From Gnetum montanum (Eukaryota > Streptophyta > Gnetopsida > Gnetales > Gnetaceae): a stretch of 64,000 nt of DNA. Each line of letters opens with the position of its first letter. Positions within the stretch are counted from its first letter, which is position 1. The stretch spans positions 592,418-656,417 of the forward strand of contig MNCI01015561.1 in the NCBI GenBank assembly GCA_015680685.1, written 5' to 3'. Below the pieces are notes generated by a model that was not told where the DNA came from, did no database searches, and worked only from the letters and a program-made list of their open reading frames with translations. A program made the translations under genes and the position numbers. Below are positions 34,871 through 45,391 of the stretch, piece after piece.

Positions 34871-36240
34871 ATAGATTTAGTAGTTATGAAACATACTAGA
34901 CATGAGTATGCGTTTATTTTTGTAAATGTTGAAATGGTTGGATTATGTATAAAAATGTAATCAGCTATCATAAAGGAGATTCGACTAACTTTGTCAAATA
35001 TTATGAGTTGTTGAATATTCCTATTTTATCTAATCACTTAGTGTATATAGTTCTTATAATACCTACTTGTAACAAATAAAATTTTACAAAAGCATTTGAG
35101 CATAATTCTACCAATCTACTCTTAATTTCCTCATAGAGAAAGTTCCACAAGAAAACTAGAAATAGAGTAAGATTTAATGGACTTAAAAAGAGAAAAGAAA
35201 AGAAAGCAGATTTGTGTGAAGCCTCAAATATTTAAGCAAGATAAATTGATACAAGTAAACACTTCACAATAAAGCTATTTCTAATTCAATAATTACGCAT
35301 TGCCCAAACTTTCTGAGCTCAAAAAGCAATTTCATTAAGATAATCTTATTATACTACCAAAAATCGCTACGTAAACTACAAAGTACGAGTCTCTATTTTG
35401 GCTAGTTAATAGTTGTCAAAGATTGCATTCAACAGAGCTTTCAAAAAATTTCACAATTTCTTAATTGAAATACCAAGGCAATAAACTTTAAAAATAAAAA
35501 AGCTATTTCAGTTCCATCAAAGTATCAAAGATTTTTCTAAATCCTCTATGCTCAAAACAGGCAATTTCGTTAAGACATTACTATTAAATTGCTCTTGAGG
35601 CTTTTCAACAACATAAGCTCTTCTACAACTAATCTAATAAAAGTCTAATATTGTGTAAAAACAAAGCTATAAAAGCAACATAAGAAAAATCCCAAAATTA
35701 AATGCCAAGCACGATACTACCTAAACCATTAGCTAAGTAACTAAAACAAAATGGGAAGAAATGAACTCACAGGGTTTAAACAAAATAGCCAAATTGATGT
35801 ATTTAGCAAGGCATCTTACAAGTAATCTTCAAATGTCTTTTTTCAAATCCTCCTACCACCCCCTTTCTACTCTTGAAGCCTTTTTATAGTGGCTTTGGGT
35901 AGTTACAATCATCATGAAAAGTTGAGGTGAGTTACAAGTACCTAGGGGATTAATTGATAGCCACCGTAAGAAGTTATAACTTCCATAAAAATTATAATAA
36001 ATTTGAGAAATATATACCATGGTTGGCAAGGGTCTTGTTGTAATGGAAAGCTAAAAATATCGTGGAGTTTTTGGTTGTAATTATCATAGGAAGTTACAAC
36101 TTTTATAAAAATAAAAAGCATTTTTGCCAAATGTACTAAGACGTCGGATAACTAAAAATTTTTTTACACAAAATAATTTCTATAATAACCATGCCACATG
36201 ATGCACGTCTTAGCATTTTTGTCTGTTACAATGTAAGACC
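34871..36240. other. AT-rich stretch without a gene
   Basis: No coding frame of interest. It has two loose direct repeats: the gctcaaaa(a/c)aggcaatttcgttaagac type at about 35318 and 35550, and the aagttataacttccataaaa type at about 35970 and 36093. It may be decayed LTR sequence of another family, but no ends were found. Confidence 0.4.
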
Positions 36241-36527
36241 ATAAAATTAGTTGTTCCACCGCAGAAAACACACATCGAAACAACACAAGAAGAATTTCCA
36301 CAAACGCACGCGTTCTCTTGCTGCTGCTGCTGCCGCCTGATGCAACTTCTTCCGCGCGGGGCTCCTATTCCTGGTCCGTCCAAATGGGAGTGCGAGTGCG
36401 AGTGCGAGTGCGAGTGTTCTCGTAAGTGAGTGTGTTCGTCCTCGTCCCTGCTGCATCTGCATAAAACTCACTCGCACGCACAAATAGACACATGCTCTGC
36501 TCCACTCCCACTCCCACTCCCACTTAA
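36240..36527 (+). promoter_or_regulatory. CpG-rich front of the PPR pseudogene
   Basis: Much richer in CG dinucleotides than all retroelement sequence around it (cgcacgcgttctc, cttccgcgcggggctc). It includes a (gagtgc)n array at 36390-36417 and a ctcccactccc run at 36505-36523. This contrast suggests a piece of host gene promoter or 5' untranslated region that escaped long methylation. No TATA box was certain. Confidence 0.45.
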
Positions 36528-36740
36528 CTCCTCACTTACAGCAAAAGCTTCAAGAAGTATCCGTGCATTACAACAAAAGCACCGAGTCTGCCCTTGTTCC
36601 ACGCTTTAATCCACGGCCTGCTCGCTGCCAGAAACCCTAAGATGGCCCTCCAATTCTTCCAAAATTTGCCCAACTACGGCATCTGCTCAAATCTCGTCAC
36701 TTACAATATTGCCGTGAAGGCACTGTACTATGAGATGTAG
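36492..36740 (+). pseudogene. Pentatricopeptide-repeat (PPR) protein fragment
   Basis: From ATG at 36492 the frame reads MLCSTPTPTPT, a TAA stop (36525-36527), then LLTYSKSFKKYPCIT, PLFHALIHGLLAARNPKMA, LQFFQNLPNYGICSN and LVTYNIAVKALYYEM, ending at TAG 36738. The FHALIHGL...ALQFFQ and VTYNIAVKAL words are PPR helices. PPR proteins bind organelle RNA in plants. The frame continues past the TAG to about 36794, where gtgagcc and cttcttgcag could mark a very short (52 bp) intron. Only about two repeats remain of a family that usually has ten or more. Two in-frame stops make it a pseudogene. Confidence 0.75.
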
Positions 36741-36846
36741 CACAAATCAGCCATGAAGTTTTTGCTTTCCGTGAAGCCGAGGAGAGGAATTCAGGTGAGC
36801 CATAATCTGTTCTTCTAAGCAAATTAAGAGGCTTGTCTTCTTGCAG

Positions 36847-37800
36847 AACTTCAGTGGCAAATTGCTCTACGTCGTTTTCTCCAACTGCGGCCAGATGATT
36901 TAGAGGCACAAATCTACGCCCACCACTAAATCATCCACGCTTGGTGTTGTCGTATCAGATGCACTTGGCAATGGAAAAATCAAATTAGGTACAGCTACAA
37001 TTGCAACTTGATATTGTATCAACTGACCCTGGCAATGCTCATTCCTTGCACCTGCTGAAAAATGCTGCAAAAGCTTTCGCAGCGTTGCAAATACGGACGG
37101 AATTGTAGTTTAAGCTCTCGCAGGTCTATCACACCAATAGAGCGGCGCCAGCTGCTACTGCAGTTGCTGCGGTTATTGTTGACTAAAGGAAGAATTTGGG
37201 AGGATCTGCATCATGATGTTGTTGCTTGTGGGAAGCAGGCCGAGATCTTTCGTGGCTCTGGAGATGAAGGATTGCAGCAACCCATCTGCTTCGAAGGCTA
37301 GCCAGATCATATCCTGTGCAGTGTTATCTTGCAAATAAAGGAATTTAATGATTTTGGCGGTGTCCTCTGGTTCCAGCCTCCGAATCTCCAGCAATCGGAT
37401 TAATGTTTTTTTTAATAGCTGCAGGTTTCAGATACTGTATTTTGAAGACCACCCCATGGATAGATACGTGACACCAAGTCCATCGTGCTGTAGGAATCAA
37501 CATGAGTTGAAGATGCAGCTGTACTCTCTCTTATGGTATTCACAACGCAAGGATTCACTGGACTAGACGAGCATGATGGCAGAATATGGTGCATAAATTA
37601 AGTTATATGATGATGGGCATGCTTGCCATTTTCGGTGCCTTTTGGATTACCAAGTGCCAATTTTCTATAATGAATTTTTCCCAAGCACCATGGGATTTAG
37701 TAGAAACATTTTTTGGTAACTTGTCATCGGAAAGGAGAACCAATATAAAAATGTCACCTTGGATTAAAGTAGAAGGCTTCATAATACTATTACCAACTAG
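36847..37800. other. Unassigned gene-like sequence
   Basis: GC-richer than the transposons around it, with no recognised protein. The clearest frame is minus 37173-37394 (73 codons, MLEIRRLEPEDTAKIIKFL, then AQDMIWLAFEADGLLQSFI), which reads like ordinary soluble protein. A minus frame at 36697-36909 overlaps the PPR end and is probably a shadow. It could be exon or untranslated debris of the same captured host segment as the PPR fragment. Confidence 0.35.
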
Positions 37801-37805
37801 GTTAG

Positions 37806-38234
37806 ATATATATATATATATATATCTATAAATTGGCCGAGATGATTTTTTTTAAAAATGATGTTAACCAAGACCAACTATTGGACGAGGTACAAGATAA
37901 CTAAAAATGGAATCACTCATCCCTTCTCTGTTTCTCTACCACTTACCCAATTTAGTTTTACCCTCTCAAGTTTGCTCTTTCTTTGTTTGTTCATGGCGTT
38001 TTTGAGAAATAAATCTCTTGCATAAATAATGCTCAAAAACACCATGAACAAACAAAGAAAGAGCAAACTTGACCAAGAGGGTAAAACTAAATTGGGTAAG
38101 TGGTAGAGAAACAGAGAAGGGATGAGTGATTCCATTTTTAGTTATCTTGTTACCTCGTCCAGCATTCGGGCTTGGTTAACACCATTTTTTTTAAATCATC
38201 TCGGCCAATTTATATATATATATATATATATATA
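37806..38234. mobile_element. Foldback (hairpin) element flanked by (TA)n
   Basis: Two arms of about 180 bp (37827-38006 and 38032-38213) are inverted copies that agree over more than nine tenths of their length, around a 25-base centre (38007-38031). The arms begin tataaattggccgagatgat and its complement. Runs of TA lie on both outer sides (37806-37825 and 38211-38234). No coding capacity; the 72-codon frame inside is a product of the repeat. The arrangement recalls Micron-type MITEs that sit in TA microsatellites. Arm similarity suggests it is much younger than the surrounding relics. Confidence 0.85.
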
Positions 38235-38235
38235 N
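38235..38235. other. Assembly gap placeholder
   Basis: A single N beside the (TA)n run, so the true length of the microsatellite or the right flank is unknown. Confidence 0.9.
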
Positions 38236-38317
38236 TGCAATTCTACTTTGGAGATGTTTAGCAGCTGAAATCTTTTTGTATCTTTGCACATGAAAAGGAG
38301 GATGAATCTTTAAAGAA

Positions 38318-38650
38318 TCAATGGTCTTGACTCCAGATAATGCAACAAACATTAATAGTAGCCTTATCTAGTGTCATTCCTGGAGATTTATGAATAATTA
38401 TGGCCCATGCCAACTATAATGGTGACTGACGAGATGCTCCTCGGACCACAGGTACAATTGGCACATGATGGGGATTACCATTATCAAAGGCACATCCAAT
38501 GTAGGAGTCAAAATCAACAATAATGTATAATGGTAATGCAGGTGGCTATTTACGTTAAGGATACATAATATTGTGAATCATGGCAAGTGCACCATTCACC
38601 AATCCTGCTTCAAGCCAAAGGTTAACTGTAAGCATTATCTTTGCACCTTC
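38318..38650 (-). pseudogene. PIF1/Helitron-type helicase fragment
   Basis: One minus-strand frame of about 110 codons with four stops. Motifs: EGAKIMLTVNLWLEAGLVNG, PPALPLYIIVDFDSYIGC, NPHHVPIVPVVRG and LAWAIIIHKSPGMTLDKATI. These are the late helicase motifs (V, and the HKSQG-TLDKA box) of PIF1-family helicases, the type carried by Helitrons. The stops fall where relatives have Gln. No N-terminal Walker A part, Rep domain or Helitron end was found, so it is a short relic of a Helitron or of a cellular PIF1-like gene. Confidence 0.8.
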
Positions 38651-39070
38651 ACATATAAGCAGAGATTGCATTACTTGTTGCAATAGATAGTTGTTGCACT
38701 ACTTGTTGCAATAGATGGTTGTTGTTGCTGATCTTGAAGAGAGTGTTCTTTGCCTTCTTTATTGGGACTAACAGCAGCAGGATCCATGTTTCTAAAAATG
38801 CATGAATTCCAATATTGCACCTCTTAATCTTGTAACATGATGTTTAAATTCAATATTTTTAAATACTGCATCACACCATAACCGTTATCACCTTAACTGT
38901 GTTGCCATGATCGTAACCGTCACTATAACCATAATCGTCACCATTTATAATAATAATAAATATTCATTATTACTATAATTGTAACCATCACCATTTATAA
39001 TAATAATAAATATTTAATATTACCCACCATTTATAATAATAAATATTCATTATTACCCATGTCGAGCCCT
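38651..39070. other. Low-complexity, AT-rich repeats
   Basis: Repeated caccatttataataataataaata words at about 38940-39055 and alternating ccgttatcacc / aaccgtcactataacc words before them. No gene. Confidence 0.7.
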
Positions 39071-39300
39071 ACACATGAGGGAATACGAAGAGATGAATGG
39101 GGAGCCCAAGGGTCAAGGGGCATCAATTGAATAAAGATTCAGCTCCCTTACAATGACTTATTGGCTCCCTTGCATGTGGTGCGTGCATATGAAAGAATAC
39201 AAAGAGACGAATGGGAAGCTCAGAGATTCAACTCCCCTACACTGATTCTTTAGCTCCCATGCATGTGGCACATACGCATGAGGGAATACGAAGAGATCAA
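39071..39300 (+). repeat. Three irregular copies of a 90-114 bp unit
   Basis: The word gaatac(g/a)aagaga starts at 39081, 39195 and 39284. Between copies, gactcaa/ttcagctccc and ttggctcccttgcatgtggt recur with changes. Confidence 0.7.
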
Positions 39301-39930
39301 ACTAAATTGGCACTACAACATATATTTGGAATGCATATTCATTCATGGAGATATAAAAAATCATGTTACAAATGCATAAATAATGTTATTATTATATCAC
39401 GGACTTTTGTATATTGACATTATTGTTACAATGGACAAGATATGAATAATGTTAACACCTCATTCATAATTATTATATTATAATTATTGTGGAATCTAAT
39501 AAATGTTATGAGATTATTATAATTAGAGAAATAATCCATAATTATAATTTGAGATATTATGGATTATAAGATTCATTCGAACGGTAAACATTTCATAATA
39601 AATAAAGCCAAGATATGGTGAAATATTACTCATAATCCATAATGTTAGAGATATTATTTATTCATTCATAATGCTAACCCATAATGATTATATCTCAGTT
39701 AGCATTATCCATAAGATATATATAATGAAATGATTATAAATAACCGACTTTATTTATGATGAAGTGTTTATAATCATTATATATAATCATTTATGTTTAT
39801 GATTATAAATATATCATTATATATAACCAAGATTATAAATAACCGAGATAAATATAATCATTGGCTCCCTTATAGTGACTCTTTGGTTAAGGGAGATTTA
39901 TAAATAATTGGTTATTTATGATTATGGTAA
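39301..39930. other. AT-rich stretch with short inverted words
   Basis: Mostly A and T with repeated ataaataaccga and tataatcattatata words. Possible decayed MITE or satellite; no ends identified. Confidence 0.5.
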
Positions 39931-40036
39931 GATATGTGCGTCGATGGAGAGCTCGTTGCCATTTTCCTCAGCATTGGCTAGGATCATCACAACATGATCT
40001 TGCAAGAGATTTTCCCAGGGTCTAAGCTACCAGAGG
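39930..40036 (-). pseudogene. Subtilase fragment 2
   Basis: The minus strand gives the GSLDP-like turn, then ENLLQDHV and, in an adjacent frame, MILANAEENG with ELSIDAHI. This is the part of plant subtilases just after the GSLDP turn, where family members read KIVLCD...ANTEENGEELVADAHLLP. Frameshifted. It repeats about 12 codons of the end of fragment 1. Confidence 0.65.
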
Positions 40037-41016
40037 TGCAGAAGTTTTCATTTTTAAAATTTACCAAGTTAACAACCATATCATCCATTAGATTCAATCA
40101 ATCAAAGAATATGTACATAAGGAAAAGGCCTCACTGCATGTGAGAAGCTAAGAAGAAATTATCAAATTATGAGTAAAGTCAGGTCAACATCTTAAATTGG
40201 TTAATAATTTTCATGTGCTAGCAAAAATGCTAACACTTTTGCATTTTATCAAAATGCATATTACAAACGAAAAAGCAGTCACAATCATAACAACTAAACA
40301 CATCTACTCCATGGTAACTGCTAAATTTCAAAGCACAGTTATAGAAATGATAAAACCTACATAAAATATACAAAAAGATAAAGAGAACATTAACTTACAA
40401 ATGTTCCTTTACATTGAAAAAGGGTGTAGCAAAAGAAGATTACTCAAGATAGTAGCAAAAAATTACAATTTCAGAATTCCCTGCCACTCTAGAAAGCATT
40501 GAAAAAAGAACAGAACCAAACTTTGGAATGTTTTTGCATTGGGAATGCAAATGTATAGGAAAGCATGCTAAGTATTGATAATAGAAGAGCTCTTCTTGAA
40601 GTGAAACTATGAAAATTGCACAAAATCATCAAAATGTAATGTTCAACACATTACAATTCACTATAAAAAATTAACAAAAACACACATAAAAAGACTAGCA
40701 AAAACTTTGTTTCTAGAAAGAGATTCCAATAACCAAAGGCTATTGTTGACACAAAAACTTTAGAATACCCTTCCCTTTAGGCTAAAGCTTCAACTGTAGC
40801 CATTACTGTCCTTCCTCAAATGTCTTTGGCTCTACCCCTCATCCTACCCCTGCCTACAAAATTTTATGCTTAAAACATGCATTCAAACAAAGCTACTCAA
40901 GAAACATATTGGCCTAATTCATATATAAATTTTATCAAAAAAAAAAAAGAAACCTAAATGAAGGAATCTTTTAGCTATTATAACAAAAATTGTATTATGA
41001 TTTACACCTCCTCTAC
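40037..41016. other. AT-rich stretch between subtilase fragments
   Basis: No coding frame. It separates two subtilase pieces whose facing edges both contain the sequence around ggtc(t/c)aagctacca, so it may be an insertion with duplicated flanks or the gap between two pseudogene copies. Confidence 0.45.
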
Positions 41017-41416
41017 CTCCGGGGTCCAAGCTACCATAGGTGTAGAACTTTGCAACATAGATGAGTGTGAGATTTGGATCTTCCAGTAGTAATTCCCTAG
41101 AGCAGAGTGAGGTTCTGGCAAACTCGCTGCCATCGATGAGCATCGTGATGGCCGAGAAGTCATGGTCAAGGATGCTAGCAACGATGGTCATGATCCAGGG
41201 CACGAGATTTGAGGCGATGTCAACGCTGTGTCTGGAATTTCCAATTGAGCAAGCGATAAAGACATGGCAGTGGACTGTAACGGTGAAGGCGCCAATGGCA
41301 ATGCTGTTGGTGTAGTATTACTACGGGTTTTCACCAAGTGAGAGCGAAAACATGTCAATGTCGTCAGATAGCGTGACATCCATGGTCGCAAGGATGTCAG
41401 AGCTAAAGTAGCCATA
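41017..41416 (-). pseudogene. Plant subtilisin-like protease (subtilase) fragment 1
   Basis: One minus frame gives SDILATMDVTLSDDIDMFSL, SLGENP, two stops, SIAIGAFTVTVHCHVFIACS, IGNSRHSVDIASNLV, PWIMTIVASILDHDFSAITM and FYTYGSLDPGG. These match the end of the catalytic S8 domain and the start of the protease-associated domain of plant subtilases (ILAAIDAAI, SLSLGG, AIGAF, CSAGNSGP, PWILTVGASTLDRDF). The usual Ser-Gly of S/CSAGNSG is changed. It is cut at 41416 where pol relic F begins. These are secreted serine proteases in plants; this piece has no catalytic triad left. Confidence 0.85.
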
Positions 41417-43870
41417 GATGAAGATCATTTCTTGTTGTCATTTGTGGACCAACTATTTAATACAATTATACAACACCATTACTACAATTTTACAAATGGA
41501 TATAGTGGCTATAACCAAATATAAATTGTACCAAAGGACCAAGCCAAGTCAACTTTCACAAATCCTTGAGAGATTTTTGCATATAAAAAGATACCCTTTA
41601 GCCTCTATAATGCTCATGTAGCCTTCCAATGCTTAGTCCTAAGCATCCTTCAACAACATATTGGTAGTGGTATGGAAGTCTTCATGGATGACTTCTTCAC
41701 CTATGGTACTAATTTCAAATAGGCATTAGACCACCTTGAGCAAGTAGTCAAACGATGTGTAGAAATAAACCTACAGCTCAACTAGCAGAAGAGACACTTG
41801 ATGGTTTGAGATGACATTGTTTTGGGGTACAGAGCTTTAGGGAGAAGAATAGAGGTGGACCTTGAAAAATAAAGGTTCAACCAAGGAATAATTAGACAAC
41901 CTCAAATTATGAAGGATGTGATGCCATTCCTTGACCATATTGGTTACTACAGGCACTTGATAAAAAATTTCTCAAAAATTACAAAACTGCCAGTAGAGCT
42001 CACCAAGAAAGATGCAGTTTTTGAATGAACCAAGGAATGCAAAATGACATTTCAACACTTGAAGCAAAAGCTCGTAGAAACTCTAATTCTATCTATCCAA
42101 GATTGATCCAAGCCATTTTACATCATGATAGATGCATCTAACTATTGGGAGTAGTCCTTACGTAAATAGATGATAAAAAATATCCATTTTATATCCATTA
42201 TGCAACTAGGAGCACTTGTGGGCATGCAATTGAACTACATCACCACTGAAAAAGAACTCATGGTAGTCATGTATGCCTTGAAGAAATTTAGGTATTCTGT
42301 GCTTGGATACCTAATTTTTGTGCACACAAATCATAGTGCAATTCAATTCCTCATAAATAAACTAGTGGGAAGCCCTTGTATTATATAGTGGTTGGTGATC
42401 TTACATGAATTTGATTTCATCATGGTAGACAAAAAAGGAACTTTGAATGTAATTGTGAATCATTTGTCTCAGTTAAGTTTGGATGAAAATGAGGATAAAG
42501 GACCTTTATCTAATCAATTTTTAGATGAACTCCTCTTTGCTAAGTCCATTGAAGTTTAAGCACTAAGGGTTACCAATTAGTATGATGAGTTCTTATAATT
42601 TCTACTCATACAAGAGACTTCTACGACATAGAATCATGGGAAGAAATAATAGTTTCTTCACTAGTTTAAACATTATAAGAAAATAAAAGACAACCTTTAT
42701 AAGGTTTGTGTTGATGACCTCGTATGATGATGTGTACTTGACATAGATTAGTTACGAGTCCTCTAGGATGCTCATGATGGTCCTTGTGGGGGCCACCATG
42801 TAAGAAGAAGGACAGCAACAAAGATCCTTATGGAAGGATAGTTTTGGCTAATAATCTTTAGGGATGCTCATCGTTTCTCCTGTTCATGCAAAAGGTGTCA
42901 ATGAGATGGAGGAATGATCAACCAAATGGAAGAATTCCAACAATGGATTCAACCATTGGAGCCTTTTGACCTTTGGGGTATTGACTTCATGGGACACATC
43001 ACTCCCATCTCCAATGAGAAAGTCTACATGATAGTTTTTGTACTGTACATCTACCATTGTATCTTGATTTTCTCAAAAATAGATGATAAACAAGTTTGTA
43101 TGCCCAAAGCACTAATTTCTAATAATGGTACACATTTCACAGGTTCTACTTTTTGCAAGTTAATATAATGATTGGAGGTGCAACATAAACTCACAACACC
43201 CAATCACCCTAAGCCCATGGTCAAGCAAAGGTCATGAATAGGAAAATCACAAGAATTCTAATGTAAACCATTAGTAGATATAGGAAAGAGTGGAGCATGA
43301 AACTCAACAATGCCCTTTGGGCATATTACTCAACATGGAAGGTTCCTATAGGCTACTCTTCCTATGAGTTAGTGAATAGAAATTTACCTAAACTTCCAAT
43401 TTAAACAAAACTCTGTATACTCACAAAGGCCTATGAACTTGACATAATATTAACCTAGCACAAAAATAACTGCTCATGACACTCAATGTGCTAGATGAAA
43501 ATTGAAGAGTAGCACTAATGATGAATGAAGTATACAAAACACATAATAAACAATGTCATGATGCATGGATAAGGAAAGTTACATTCAAACTAAGAGATAA
43601 GGTTCTTTATTGGAATCCCATGTATGTACCACAACGAACTAAGTTTTAGACATTATCGGAAGAATCTTACATTATCTATTCAACTTTTCATTCAGGGCTA
43701 TGATAATTTACCATCTAATAAGCCCTCAAAAGTATATGTTAGTCAATGTCTAATAACTGATGCTATTTATAGAATCCCAAGTAACCACCGACACTACTAA
43801 CACCTCTAATCAAGAATAAGCATGCTTCATTTTCTAAATCTCCTCCTTTTAACTTGTTCATGGGGGAGGT
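41417..43870 (+). pseudogene. pol relic F: RT, RNase H and integrase
   Basis: Starts inside RT (DHFLLSFVDQLFNTIIQHHY), catalytic VFMDDFF at about 41678-41695, FYIMIDASNY, RNase H ELMVVMYALKKFRYSVLGYL and HSAIQFLINK, integrase core FDLWGIDFMGHI (first Asp kept), ALISNNGTHFTGSTF (second Asp changed to Asn), and the end FMGEVSTYY. RT's first third and everything upstream are missing at the junction with the subtilase fragment. Same family as elements B and I. Confidence 0.85.
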
Positions 43871-44336
43871 ATCCACTTACTATAAAATCTTGATGAGAAC
43901 AAAAGATTTTTCTTCATTGTGTTTTACAATATTCTTTATATGTTTTTCATTTTCTTGATATTTTATTTATATATTTTCCTTGTCCTTTTTTATTTATTAT
44001 TCTTTTGTTCTTTTATTATCATTTTCATTTCCTTTTATTAGAAATTTTATATTTTGTTCCATTACTATTGAGAATTTTGGAAATTATTAAATGTAACTAT
44101 CAAAATTATGATTGACTACTAAATGGCCAAATTTGTCCTTAGATTATGTTCTATACTATTAGTCTATCAATTTTTTATGGTATCAAGCAATGACTTCATG
44201 CCATCCACCCATTCCATTTGTTCCATGTCAAGTCTACATTGTGGAACCTTCAAGACCATGAAGGTTCTTTTACATTGAAACTAAAAAGTAACATGTGATC
44301 TTGTTACCCAACAAACTAGGAAAGAACCAAGTGGAA
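43871..44336 (+). other. Start of post-pol region of relic F
   Basis: T-rich then catccacccattcc, as after pol in element B. It is interrupted at 44337 by a minus-strand LTR right after gaaccaagtggaa, a word also present in element B near 21117, so the interruption is an insertion. Confidence 0.6.
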
Positions 44337-45391
44337 TGATGAGCATTAGGTATTCCCTACATCCAACCATATGAATTATAATTGTTCACATGCAATTCAA
44401 TCAAATTCCATAGGTTGAACTAGTGTGATATCTAGATTGTTAAGCATTGATCATAGGTTGTTGTCTTCTCACTTAGACTAGTAGTAGCTTTATTAGGTAT
44501 GGTTTAGTCCAAAGTGAGACATATGATTATTGATGTTGTTGGAACCTTAAACTAAATTCATCTATAGCATAGAAATTAATTATTTAATATAATAAACAAT
44601 AAAATTAAATTCTAAAGTATCCTAAGGATAATAAGTGTCTATTTCTAGCTTATTGTACCCATCCTGAACTCATGTATTTACTGCTAGGATTATCAAGTAT
44701 TATACTACTAGGTGAACCAAGCAATACTGCTACTATGATTACCAAGCAAATATATGTTTACACTCAAAACTAGTCATGCTCATTCCATTGATTAATTAAC
44801 GTGCATGGAAATTTAAGTATTAACTAAGTACATAGAAAGTAAATTGCATTGAAAGTAAATCTATTCTAAGTTAAAGTGCTATAATGAACAGGAATCAATC
44901 TTGATTTTATTGCTATTCATGGAATTTTTCAAAGTACGATGCCACTCAAATAAGACACTATACAATTGACTCCAATCCATATTGTGGGTACTCACTGACT
45001 ATTTACTAAGATTACAAGAGAAAATTTCAAGAGTTTAGCTATACTATTAACCAAATAGTGCCAAATACATAATGGGTGCTCATACATTTATAGGCAAATA
45101 TAGACATTGCGTTGATAGAGTCACATTAACTCATTTGGCTATGTTGATGGAGATGTGTTGACAAGGATGCATCAATGTAGCTAAGTTATAACATATGTAA
45201 TATAGCATATACGATATAGTAAATGCAATGTAGCATTTACGATGTAGTAGCCAATTGAGACATGTCAATGGGAATGTGTTGACACAAATGCAACGTAGTA
45301 TCTATGATATATCACTTGACTAATATACTTGACAAAATGATGCTTCATCATATTCCCTTGACTCAGCAACCCAACATATCAAGTTTTATCA
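44337..45391 (-). repeat. LTR of a third subfamily (3' LTR, minus)
   Basis: Begins tgatgagcattaggtattcc and is closest to the split LTR (6635-6761 and 13807-14543), sharing cttagactagtag and ggtatggtttagtcca. U3 carries a mixed array: gatatag, gatgtag and ttgacac words (45180-45310). A decayed polypurine tract (tactctcatgattg) follows at 45392; a similar word at 45351 leaves the exact end uncertain by about 40 bp. Confidence 0.8.

Noticed and set aside
37917-38135. 72-codon minus-strand ORF
   Set aside because: It lies wholly inside the inverted repeat of the hairpin element and has no family signal; a by-product of the palindrome.
39301-39930. MITE with long terminal inverted repeats
   Set aside because: Short inverted words are numerous, but this is expected from extreme AT content; no defined ends or target duplication.
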